NCBI GenBank assembly: GCA_002477505.1
Contig: DLQB01000073.1
Location: 1 to 7,820, forward strand
Direction of reading: 5' to 3'
Origin: Flavobacteriales bacterium UBA7443
GTDB taxonomy: Bacteria; Bacteroidota; Bacteroidia; Flavobacteriales_D; Sanyastnellaceae
Length of the DNA stretch: 7,820 nucleotides
Shown here: positions 1-5,668 of the stretch, piece after piece
How the letters are laid out: the number at the start of each line of letters is the position of its first letter
Numbering within the stretch: the stretch's first letter is position 1
Notes under the pieces: generated by a model
The model's input: the letters and a program-made list of their open reading frames with translations, nothing else
Database searches by the model: none
Told to the model about the DNA's origin: nothing
Translations under genes and position numbers: made by a program

Positions 1-381
1 TTATTGATTTTGATCTGGTCCAATGATTCGGGCGCCTATTTCGTTGGGAAACCGCTGGGCAAGCACAAGTTGATGCCGGCGGTATCGCCCGGCAAGTCGT
101 GGGAAGGCTTTTTGGGGGGAGCATTTTTCGCCGCCCTTGCCGCTGGGATTCTGCTGGGTTGGCACGCCCTTTGGATGGGGCCTTTGATTGCCATTTTGGC
201 CACAACCGGTGACTTATTGGAAAGCGCGTGGAAACGAGCCAATGGAATCAAGGATTCAGGAAATCTCATGCCGGGACATGGTGGAGTCTTGGATCGCTTT
301 GATGGATTTACCGTTGCCGCTCCGGTGTATGCCCTTATTTTGCATTTGTATCCCCTTCAATTCAATTTCCCATTCGAATGA
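1..381 (+). CDS. cdsA: Phosphatidate cytidylyltransferase (CDP-diacylglycerol synthase), C-terminal part
   Basis: This integral inner-membrane enzyme converts phosphatidic acid and CTP to CDP-diacylglycerol, the precursor of all bacterial phospholipids. Only the last 126 residues are in the window, and the frame is open at base 1, so the true start lies upstream. The TTG at base 4 is not a credible start. The near-complete CdsA family signature is visible at visible residues 75-101: S-x-W-K-R, then K-D-S-G, then P-G-H-G-G and D-R-F-D. It carries the metal and CTP-binding acidic residues. W replaces the usual aliphatic residue at its third position. Earlier landmarks are N-D-S-G-A-Y near residue 8 and S-P-G-K-S-W-E-G near residue 29. 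Hydrophobic stretches around residues 38-55 and 58-70 and near the C-terminus are membrane segments. The stop overlaps the psd start by 4 nt (ATGA), so the two genes are co-transcribed and probably translationally coupled. Identification is firm. Confidence 0.95.
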   Translation, partial: LLILIWSNDSGAYFVGKPLGKHKLMPAVSPGKSWEGFLGGAFFAALAAGILLGWHALWMGPLIAILATTGDLLESAWKRANGIKDSGNLMPGHGGVLDRFDGFTVAAPVYALILHLYPLQFNFPFE

Positions 382-1040
382 CGTTTCACAGAGAAGGCAC
401 AGCGACGTTGATCGTTACGCTATTATTCACGGCTTTGGTCGGCTATGCATCCTTCACTTGGTTGCCGAACTGGGCGTTTTATTTGTTGGCAATAGGTTGT
501 GTGGTGTTATTGGGCTTGGTGATCAATTTCTTTCGAATGCCCGCGCGCAACATTGGTTCGGCGCAATTGGAAGATGTCTTGTGCCCGAGTGACGGAAAAG
601 TGGTGGTCATTGAGAAGGTCCAAGAAACCGAATGGTTCAAGGATGAACGAATTCAGGTGAGCATTTTCATGAGTCCATTGAATGTGCATGCCCAATGGTC
701 CCCGATGGCTGGCCGAGTTTTGGCCGCGAGGTACCATCCAGGCAAATACTTGGTTGCCTGGCACCCCAAAAGCAGCACTGAAAATGAACGAACCACGCAT
801 GTCATTGAAGGGAAGCACGGGACCGTGCTTTTTCGGCAAATTGCGGGTGCTGTGGCAAGAAGAATTTGCTGGTACTTGAAGGAGGGAGATGAGCTGTCTC
901 ATGGAGATGAGGTGGGTTTTATCAAGTTTGGTTCGCGCATCGACGTGTTCCTCCCATTGGACTGCGAAATTTGTGTTGCGATGGACGAGGATGTGACGGG
1001 CCGAGAGACGGTGCTTGCCCGATTGAAAGCGACTTCATAA
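378..1040 (+). CDS. psd: Phosphatidylserine decarboxylase proenzyme (short type)
   Basis: The enzyme decarboxylates phosphatidylserine to phosphatidylethanolamine at the inner membrane. The 220-residue length fits the short, PSD-A-type family. Residues about 9-52 hold two hydrophobic segments that anchor it. The catalytic core follows: a conserved Asp in S-D-G-K (D72), N-V-H (H104) and the block H-P-K-S-S-T-E-N-E-R (130-138). The G-S site (G185-S186, in F-G-S-R) is where the family self-cleaves. By homology, Ser186 becomes the pyruvoyl cofactor of a small alpha chain (186-220), and residues 1-185 form the beta chain. The ATG lies inside the cdsA stop (ATGA), and no Shine-Dalgarno is seen, as usual in Bacteroidota. 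CdsA supplies CDP-diacylglycerol, a PS synthase (not in this window) makes phosphatidylserine, and Psd completes the pathway. All expected catalytic elements are present. Confidence 0.95.
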   Translation: MTFHREGTATLIVTLLFTALVGYASFTWLPNWAFYLLAIGCVVLLGLVINFFRMPARNIGSAQLEDVLCPSDGKVVVIEKVQETEWFKDERIQVSIFMSPLNVHAQWSPMAGRVLAARYHPGKYLVAWHPKSSTENERTTHVIEGKHGTVLFRQIAGAVARRICWYLKEGDELSHGDEVGFIKFGSRIDVFLPLDCEICVAMDEDVTGRETVLARLKATS

Positions 1041-1057
1041 AAGGCGCGCCGTATTAA

Positions 1058-1089
1058 TTGGATTTTTTCGCTTCTTTTCGGTACTTGTT
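1058..1089 (+). promoter_or_regulatory. Weak candidate promoter for the T9SS-secreted protein gene
   Basis: In the 67-nt gap after psd, a TTG (1058-1060) is followed 21 nt later by TACTTGTT (1082-1089). This is a partial match to the Bacteroidota consensus TTG-N(17-23)-TAnnTTTG, with two mismatches in the downstream element. Transcription would then start about 12-15 nt before the ATG at 1108. No terminator is visible between psd and this gene, so read-through from the lipid operon is equally possible. The call is low confidence. Confidence 0.2.
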
Positions 1090-1107
1090 GGTTCTAAATC
1101 AACCCAC

Positions 1108-3018
1108 ATGAAGCAATTTACACTGGCCTTAGTTTTAGGCTTATTTGTTTGTTCAGGAATGGCACAATCCTCTGCGACCCCCGGGGCGCAATTGTTGCAA
1201 GGCATTCCTCAATTAGCTCCGGCCTTGCGCACGGCAACTCCAATGCCCACGATGGCAATTTCAGATTTTTCGGACCGTCCACAGCAGCCGCTGGAAGGAG
1301 AGTCAACGCTCGACATTGAGCATGTGATGTCCCGTGAAATGATCGTCGAGCGACAAGTAATCGGTTACACCCAATACGATTTGCAATCCAACGCGGCAAT
1401 TGATGACCGAATGGCAGGAGGGGCGGAAGCCATTTCTGCAGCATGGACGATGAGTTTGGAATTGACGCCATTCAGTGATCGTGGCACCGGTTATAACTTT
1501 TATGACGGCACTTGGGGAGAGATTGCCTACGAGCGCATAGAGTCTACTCGAATTGGTTGGCCTTCCATCGTGCATACAGGCAGTGGCCGTGAGGTGGTCG
1601 TGAGCCACCCTGGCATCGATACGCCATTGCACATGGCTTGGCGGGACGCAGCGACAGGCGACGCTTGGAGTGAGGCGTCAATCCCCAGCGACATAGCTGT
1701 CGGAAAATTGTGGCCTCGAATGGCTGCAGGAGGGGAAGATGGGAACTCATTGCACGTAATCTGTGTGACTACACCTGAAGCGAATGGCGGTGCTTTTTAT
1801 GGCGGACAAGACGGCGCCTTGGTCTATTACCGTTCTCAGGACGGAGGTGACTCATGGGATGTGATTGACCATGTTTTTCCAGAACTCGATAGCACCCAAT
1901 TCTTTGGGTTCAGCGGTGATACATACGCCATTCATGCACGTGGCAATACGGTTGCTTTTGCAGCCTTCAATGACTTCAGTGACTCGTTTGTGATGATTTC
2001 CCAGGACAACGGAGAGACGTGGGAGAAGCAATTGCTCGTGGATTTCCCAGTCGATTTGTACGAAGTTGATATGGGCTTGCCAGAGATCGGTGAGGACTAC
2101 AACGAAGATGGATTGTTCCAAGAGTTTTTCAATGCCGATGGTGCGGGCGATGTCCACATCGATGGTTATGGTCAGGTGCATGTCTCATTCGGATCGATGT
2201 ATTACATGGATGCCGATACAATCGACGGTACTACAAGCTACTTCCCTGGAACCAACGGATTGGCGTATTGGAATGAATCCATGGGAGCGGATAGTGCACA
2301 AATCATCGCTTATTCATTTGATTACGATGAAAGTGGCACCTTGGACTTTGATGAAATCGCGGCTTATTTCGTAGGCTGTGCGGCTTTCCCATCCATTGCG
2401 ACGGATGCTTCGGGCAATATGTACATCACGTACTCGGCTATCATGGAGAACTTCTCCACGGGTGCTCAGAATTATCGTCACCAGTTCGTGGTGCACAGCA
2501 TGGACGGCGGGGTAACATGGAACACGGAAGATGCTTGTGACCTCACTCCAGATATTGACTTCGACGGCTATGAAGCGGTATTTGGTTCGATCGCTCCGGA
2601 CGTTGTCAATGGCAAGTTGGAGATCATCTATCAGCGTGATTTCGAGCCAGGATTGCACGTTCGTGGGGATGAAGATCCCATTGACATCAATGATATCGTG
2701 CACTTGCGCGTCCCTACAGATGACCTAGGAGACTGCGCCGACCTCGAATTTGAAGATTGGGTAGGTATCGCCGAACCCATTGATCCTTCAGACATTAATT
2801 TGTTCCCGAATCCGGCGGATGACCAAGTGGAGTTGGTGATCAATCGACCAGGCGCGCATCAGATCGATGTCTGGAGTGCGACGGGTCAGCGGGTCCTGTC
2901 CATGCAGACCACTGCCATGGTTGAGAAGTTGGAAACCAGTCATTGGGCACCCGGAATCTATTTGGTGAATATCGCACAAGGCGATCATCACGCCGTGGTC
3001 CGCTTGGCCATTCAGTGA
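1108..3018 (+). CDS. Secreted T9SS substrate with Asp-box (BNR-like) repeats and calcium-loop motifs
   Basis: I do not recognise a specific family, so the function is unknown. The 636-residue protein starts with a Sec signal peptide (hydrophobic core about residues 4-18, likely cleavage after M-A near residue 19; no lipobox around C15). It ends with a type A T9SS sorting domain (about 564-636): N-L-F-P-N-P-A, a V-W-S-A-T-G-Q-R-V turn and P-G-I-Y-L-V. This directs export across the outer membrane to the surface or medium. The body has three Asp boxes of the form S-x-D-x-G-x-[ST]-W at 243-250, 298-305 and 464-471, typical of sialidase-like beta-propellers. R-I-G-W-P-S-I-V at 148-155 loosely recalls the sialidase R-I-P motif but has two extra residues, so enzyme activity is not claimed. 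Residues 405-416 fit the EF-hand loop consensus, and 330-335 (D-Y-N-E-D-G) resemble another calcium loop. The gene is followed by its own terminator. Confidence 0.85.
   Translation: MKQFTLALVLGLFVCSGMAQSSATPGAQLLQGIPQLAPALRTATPMPTMAISDFSDRPQQPLEGESTLDIEHVMSREMIVERQVIGYTQYDLQSNAAIDDRMAGGAEAISAAWTMSLELTPFSDRGTGYNFYDGTWGEIAYERIESTRIGWPSIVHTGSGREVVVSHPGIDTPLHMAWRDAATGDAWSEASIPSDIAVGKLWPRMAAGGEDGNSLHVICVTTPEANGGAFYGGQDGALVYYRSQDGGDSWDVIDHVFPELDSTQFFGFSGDTYAIHARGNTVAFAAFNDFSDSFVMISQDNGETWEKQLLVDFPVDLYEVDMGLPEIGEDYNEDGLFQEFFNADGAGDVHIDGYGQVHVSFGSMYYMDADTIDGTTSYFPGTNGLAYWNESMGADSAQIIAYSFDYDESGTLDFDEIAAYFVGCAAFPSIATDASGNMYITYSAIMENFSTGAQNYRHQFVVHSMDGGVTWNTEDACDLTPDIDFDGYEAVFGSIAPDVVNGKLEIIYQRDFEPGLHVRGDEDPIDINDIVHLRVPTDDLGDCADLEFEDWVGIAEPIDPSDINLFPNPADDQVELVINRPGAHQIDVWSATGQRVLSMQTTAMVEKLETSHWAPGIYLVNIAQGDHHAVVRLAIQ
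2320..2355 (+). other. EF-hand-type calcium-binding loop in the secreted protein
   Basis: The twelve codons encode D-Y-D-E-S-G-T-L-D-F-D-E (protein residues 405-416). Asp at loop positions 1 and 3, Ser at 5, Gly at 6, Leu at 8, Asp at 9 and Glu at 12 match the canonical EF-hand loop exactly. Flanking helices are not obvious on the N-terminal side (A-Y-S-F precedes), while I-A-A-Y-F follows and could be helical. It may therefore be a single calcium-stabilised loop in the propeller rather than a paired EF-hand. Confidence 0.6.
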
Positions 3019-3038
3019 TTCCTCTGAACAAGGTATTT

Positions 3039-3069
3039 AAGCCCCTCGCTTCGGTGAGGGGCTTTTTTT
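3039..3069 (+). terminator. Rho-independent terminator with UUCG tetraloop
   Basis: The arm 3039-3049 (AAGCCCCTCGC) pairs with 3054-3064 (GGTGAGGGGCTT), closing on the loop TTCG (3050-3053). This gives an 11-bp stem with one G-U wobble. A run of seven T (3063-3069) follows. The C(UUCG)G loop is an exceptionally stable tetraloop. The structure lies 21 nt after the secreted protein's stop codon and insulates that gene from cinA. Confidence 0.93.
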
Positions 3070-3104
3070 ATGTGTCTTTTTTAATCAAAGCGCGCCGACC
3101 GGAT

Positions 3105-3112
3105 TAGTTTTG
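3105..3112 (+). promoter_or_regulatory. Candidate promoter -7 element (TAnnTTTG) for cinA
   Basis: TAGTTTTG matches the Bacteroidota -7 consensus TAnnTTTG perfectly and ends only 4 nt before the cinA ATG (3117). With the usual short distance from this element to the start site, transcription would begin at or next to the ATG, giving a leaderless or nearly leaderless mRNA. The -33 element is poor: the expected region (about 3078-3088) is T-rich but has no TTG. It comes after the upstream terminator, which fits a new transcription unit. Confidence 0.5.
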
Positions 3113-3116
3113 CGGC

Positions 3117-4361
3117 ATGTTAGCGGAAATCATCACCATTGGAGACGAATTGCTGTTGGGCCAGACCGTTGACACCAATTCGGCCTGGATGGGAATGCAA
3201 CTCGCAGCGCATGGCATTCGGGTGCATCGGATCACCTCCATTTCGGACGAGGCGGATGCGATTCGGGCTGCGTTGGATGAATCGCTTGCACGGGTCGATT
3301 TCGTCCTTGTGACAGGAGGGTTGGGTCCGACCCGTGACGATATTACCAAGGAAACATTGGCGGATTATTTTGGCACTGACCTTGTGATGGACGAAGCGGT
3401 GCTTCTGCGGATTACGAATTGGTTCGCTGGCCGAGGATTTGAGATGTTGGAAGTGAATCGACACCAGGCGATGTTGCCCGAATCGTGCGATGTACTGATC
3501 AACCCCAGGGGAACTGCGATGGGAATGTGGTTCGAGCGTTCAGCCGATCAAAAAGTAGTGGTGAGCATGCCGGGCGTCCCTTATGAGATGAAAGGGTTAA
3601 TGGAGGAAGAGGTTTTGCCGAGAGTGGATCAGCATTGGAATTTACCCACCCGTTACCACCGGACGATTTTGACCCAAGGCGTGGGTGAAAGTTACCTGAG
3701 TGAGCTTGTGTGGGATTGGGAGGAGGGGTTGGAATCCCGCGGGGTGTCCATTGCCTATCTGCCTGCGCCTGGCCAGGTGCGGGTGCGACTTGGTAGTGTA
3801 AACGTCGATGCCGAAGTCGCCAAGAGCCAAGTCGAATCTGCGGTGGCTGCTTTCCTTGCCTTGGCAGGGGACCATGTTGTTTCGGATCAAGATGAGGCGT
3901 TGGGTGCTGCAGTTGTCCGGTGCCTGACAGAACGAAAGGCAACCCTCGCCACAGCCGAATCATGCACAGGTGGAGCGATTGCAGCGAGTATTACGGCTGT
4001 GCCGGGCAGCAGTGCGATGTTTTTGGGGTCGGTGGTCGCATATGACAATCGAATCAAGCAATCCCTTCTCGGGGTGTCGGAAGAAGCCTTGGAGTCTCAC
4101 GGAGCGGTGAGTGAAGCGGTGGTTCGTCAAATGGCTGAAGGAGCAAAAAAACGATTGGGAACGGACTATGCCTTGGCCACTTCGGGAGTGGCTGGACCAT
4201 CAGGTGGATCCATCGAAAAACCAGTGGGAACGGTTTGGATGGCGTTGGCTGGTCCCAACGGAGTGGAGTCCAAATGCTTGAACGTTGGCAACAACCGGAC
4301 CCGCAACATCGAGAGGAGCGTACGAGAAGGGTTGGCTTGGATCATTCGAACCGCAAAATAA
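3117..4361 (+). CDS. cinA: CinA-family protein: MoaB/MogA-like domain plus nicotinamide-nucleotide amidase
   Basis: This is a cytoplasmic two-domain protein of 414 residues, the usual full length for bacterial CinA. The N-terminal MoaB/MogA-like (COG1058) domain runs from residue 1 to about 170. It shows I-G-D-E-L-L-L-G near residue 8, T-G-G-L-G-P-T-R-D-D at 66-75 and M-P-G-V-P-Y-E-M at 151-158. In the family it is linked to ADP-ribose or dinucleotide pyrophosphatase activity. A linker domain leads to the C-terminal PncC domain (about 258-414), which deamidates nicotinamide mononucleotide to nicotinate mononucleotide in pyridine nucleotide recycling. The E-S-C-T-G-G motif (S282), Y309 and K314 in V-V-A-Y-D-N-R-I-K, and T-S-G-V-A-G-P-S-G-G (355-364) are present, so both halves look intact. 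The ATG at 3117 gives the canonical M-L-A-E-I-I-T-I-G start. It precedes rpmB, an order familiar in Bacteroidota. Confidence 0.96.
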   Translation: MLAEIITIGDELLLGQTVDTNSAWMGMQLAAHGIRVHRITSISDEADAIRAALDESLARVDFVLVTGGLGPTRDDITKETLADYFGTDLVMDEAVLLRITNWFAGRGFEMLEVNRHQAMLPESCDVLINPRGTAMGMWFERSADQKVVVSMPGVPYEMKGLMEEEVLPRVDQHWNLPTRYHRTILTQGVGESYLSELVWDWEEGLESRGVSIAYLPAPGQVRVRLGSVNVDAEVAKSQVESAVAAFLALAGDHVVSDQDEALGAAVVRCLTERKATLATAESCTGGAIAASITAVPGSSAMFLGSVVAYDNRIKQSLLGVSEEALESHGAVSEAVVRQMAEGAKKRLGTDYALATSGVAGPSGGSIEKPVGTVWMALAGPNGVESKCLNVGNNRTRNIERSVREGLAWIIRTAK

Positions 4362-4385
4362 ATGCGATGTAGTTCCTGCAAACGG

Positions 4386-4416
4386 TTGGATGGCTGGATT
4401 TTCTTTCGTTTCTTTG
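4386..4416 (+). promoter_or_regulatory. Candidate internal promoter for rpmB
   Basis: TTG at 4386-4388 is followed after 20 nt by TTTCTTTG at 4409-4416. This is a one-mismatch match to the Bacteroidota TTG-N(17-23)-TAnnTTTG promoter (T instead of A at its second base). A start near 4422 would leave a leader of about 16 nt before the rpmB ATG, ending in the A-rich stretch GAAAAAAGCAA. This is plausible because ribosomal genes usually need more expression than cinA, but it rests on motif matching alone. Confidence 0.35.
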
Positions 4417-4422
4417 CCATCC
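4388..4422 (+). repeat. Inverted repeat (possible hairpin or operator) in the rpmB leader
   Basis: GGATGGC (4388-4394) and GCCATCC (4416-4422) are perfect reverse complements, extendable outward by a T-G wobble and a T-A pair. They enclose a 21-nt pyrimidine-rich spacer. In a cinA-rpmB read-through transcript this would be a 7-9-bp hairpin ending 15 nt before the rpmB start. At the DNA level the arms overlap the two ends of the candidate promoter. The role is unknown. Confidence 0.5.
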
Positions 4423-4437
4423 GAAAAAAGCAACGCT

Positions 4438-4680
4438 ATGAGCCGCATATGTCAACTCACTGGTAAGAAAGTAATGGTAGGAAACAACGTTTCTCACTCG
4501 AAGCGTCGTACCAAACGAACTTTTTACCCCAACCTGCAGAAGAAGCGATTCTTCAATCCGGAAGACGGCACTTACGTGACGTTGCGGGTGTCCACTTCAG
4601 CGATGCGCACCATCAATAAAATCGGATTGAAAGCAGCGATTGCGCAATCCAAGGCCAAAGGGCTTTTTGTAGAAGCGTGA
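4438..4680 (+). CDS. rpmB: 50S ribosomal protein L28
   Basis: L28 is a small basic protein of the large ribosomal subunit that contacts 23S rRNA. The 80-residue product has the family start M-S-R-I-C-Q-L-T-G-K-K, followed by G-N-N-V-S-H-S-K-R-R-T-K-R and R-F-F-N-P (residues 15-41), and V-S-T-S-A-M-R-T-I near residue 51. The ATG at 4438 is chosen because it gives this canonical N-terminus. The frame is open further upstream into cinA, but that extension would be a non-L28 sequence. Only one Cys (C5) is present, so the zinc-ribbon CxxC pair of some L28 proteins is absent. The gene follows cinA by 76 nt and ends 35 nt before a strong terminator. The usual Bacteroidota followers rpmG, a DUF4295 gene and ftsY are not here. 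Identification is firm. Confidence 0.97.
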   Translation: MSRICQLTGKKVMVGNNVSHSKRRTKRTFYPNLQKKRFFNPEDGTYVTLRVSTSAMRTINKIGLKAAIAQSKAKGLFVEA

Positions 4681-4695
4681 GTTGAAGCTTAGATA

Positions 4696-4712
4696 GGCTG
4701 CAAAAAGCAGCC
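4696..4712. repeat. Small perfect hairpin next to the rpmB terminator
   Basis: GGCTGC (4696-4701) pairs perfectly with GCAGCC (4707-4712) around an AAAAA loop, 15 nt after the rpmB stop and 3 nt before the main terminator stem. It may be an auxiliary structure that supports termination or protects the mRNA 3' end. On the minus strand it would follow the main hairpin. Confidence 0.5.
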
Positions 4713-4715
4713 AAT

Positions 4716-4745
4716 AAAAAAACCGCCCTTGGAGGCGGTTTTTTT
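4716..4745. terminator. Symmetric bidirectional terminator between rpmB and the SPFH gene
   Basis: The arm 4716-4727 (seven A then CCGCC) pairs perfectly with 4734-4745 (GGCGG then seven T) around the loop CTTGGA, giving a 12-bp stem. Read on plus, GC pairs are followed by seven T. Read on minus, the seven A become the T-run, so it can terminate both rpmB (stop at 4680) and the convergent SPFH gene (stop at 4766). The position between converging genes fits this double use. Confidence 0.92.
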
Positions 4746-4765
4746 ATGCAAAAAACTCGGGCCAA

Positions 4766-5599
4766 TCAGTTGCCTCCGAGAATCAAGGGCAATCCATCTT
4801 CTGCGTTTCCGATGACCACGACTTTGGAATTTGGACTGTTAGCCAACGCCGATGTCGCTTCAATTCCCTTCCATTTCAGCAATTCTTTGCTGATGCCTCG
4901 CGAAACGATTTCCTGATAATCTCGGATGCCCTCTGCTTCGATGCGCATACGAGCGGCTTCTTTGCTGGCTTTTTCCAAGCGAAACTCATATTCCAGTGAT
5001 TCTTGTTCTTGCTGCAATTTGCGTTCAATCGCCTCCTCGAGTTTGCGTGGAAGCTGAATGTTTCGGATCAATACGTCATTCAGTGTGAGGTAGTTCTCCG
5101 ACAATTTTTCGCGCATCCGCTCATCGATTTCCTTTTGAATTTCATCACGCCGCGTGGTGTTGAACTCTTCCGGCAAATACTTGGCGATGACTTCGCGTGC
5201 CACGGAACGCATGGCTGGAACAACGACCTTCTGTTCGAAGTTTTTGCCACGTTCAATCTCCAATAGCGCAAGTGAATTGACATCGGGCTGATAGAATACG
5301 GTCACATCCATCTCGATTTTGAGCAGGTTGGAGCTCAGGACCTCGAGGTGTTCGAGTCGTTCTTTCTGTCGAATTTCGTATGTGTAGACTTTGTTCCACG
5401 GTGCCTTGAAGTGGAACCCGGAATTCATCGGCTTGGCTTCCGGGTCGACACCTTGCCCGAAGGTCTGGAAGAGCAAACCAGCGTGGCCTGAAGGAATGGT
5501 GACTGTGAGAGATCCGCCGAGGAGCAAGATTGGGGCTAAGACGAGCGTGAGAATAAGAATGCGGCGCATACTCTGAGGACTGGGTTGTTGTTGTGACAT
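4766..5599 (-). CDS. SPFH/prohibitin-family membrane protein
   Basis: SPFH (Band 7) proteins form ring-like oligomers on membranes and act as scaffolds, often controlling proteases such as FtsH. The exact role here is unknown. The 277-residue product has a basic N-terminus (R12-R13), one transmembrane segment (about 14-30) and then the SPFH domain (about 33-190). Typical features are V-T-I-P-S-G-H-A-G-L at 33-42, F-H-F-K-A-P-W at 62-68, V-F-Y-Q-P-D at 101-106 and V-I-R-N-I-Q-L-P-like text at 177-184. A charged, alanine/glutamate-rich coiled-coil region follows (about 185-235), and the protein ends in a hydrophobic tail. Positive charges before the single membrane segment predict that the main domain faces the periplasm, as in HflK/HflC. 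The ATG at 5599 is the natural start, with no Shine-Dalgarno. It lies 69 nt after the VWA gene on the same strand with no terminator between, so co-transcription is likely. It could be prohibitin-like or HflC-like; sequence alone does not decide. Confidence 0.88.
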   Translation of the reverse strand: MSQQQPSPQSMRRILILTLVLAPILLLGGSLTVTIPSGHAGLLFQTFGQGVDPEAKPMNSGFHFKAPWNKVYTYEIRQKERLEHLEVLSSNLLKIEMDVTVFYQPDVNSLALLEIERGKNFEQKVVVPAMRSVAREVIAKYLPEEFNTTRRDEIQKEIDERMREKLSENYLTLNDVLIRNIQLPRKLEEAIERKLQQEQESLEYEFRLEKASKEAARMRIEAEGIRDYQEIVSRGISKELLKWKGIEATSALANSPNSKVVVIGNAEDGLPLILGGN

Positions 5600-5668
5600 G
5601 GCCTAAAATTACGGAGAAGCACGAAGCAAGCTGGACCTTTGGCAAAAATTGTCGGTCTGTTCAATTGT

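Noticed and set aside
1087..1104. Small inverted repeat before the secreted-protein gene (GTTGG/CAACC-like)
   Set aside because: Only about four pairs with a loop of seven or more bases; too weak to be a supported structure.
3499..3963. A 154-residue open frame on the minus strand
   Set aside because: It is the complement of intact cinA. The translation is rich in Pro, Arg and Gln, as expected from an antisense shadow.
4285..4437. A longer N-terminus for rpmB starting inside cinA
   Set aside because: The extra 51 residues overlap cinA in another frame and do not resemble L28. The ATG at 4438 gives the conserved family N-terminus.
5643..5650. Possible minus-strand promoter element (AATTTTTG) before the SPFH gene
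   Set aside because: It has one mismatch to TAnnTTTG, and no TTG is found at the proper distance upstream. Read-through from the VWA gene is the simpler explanation.
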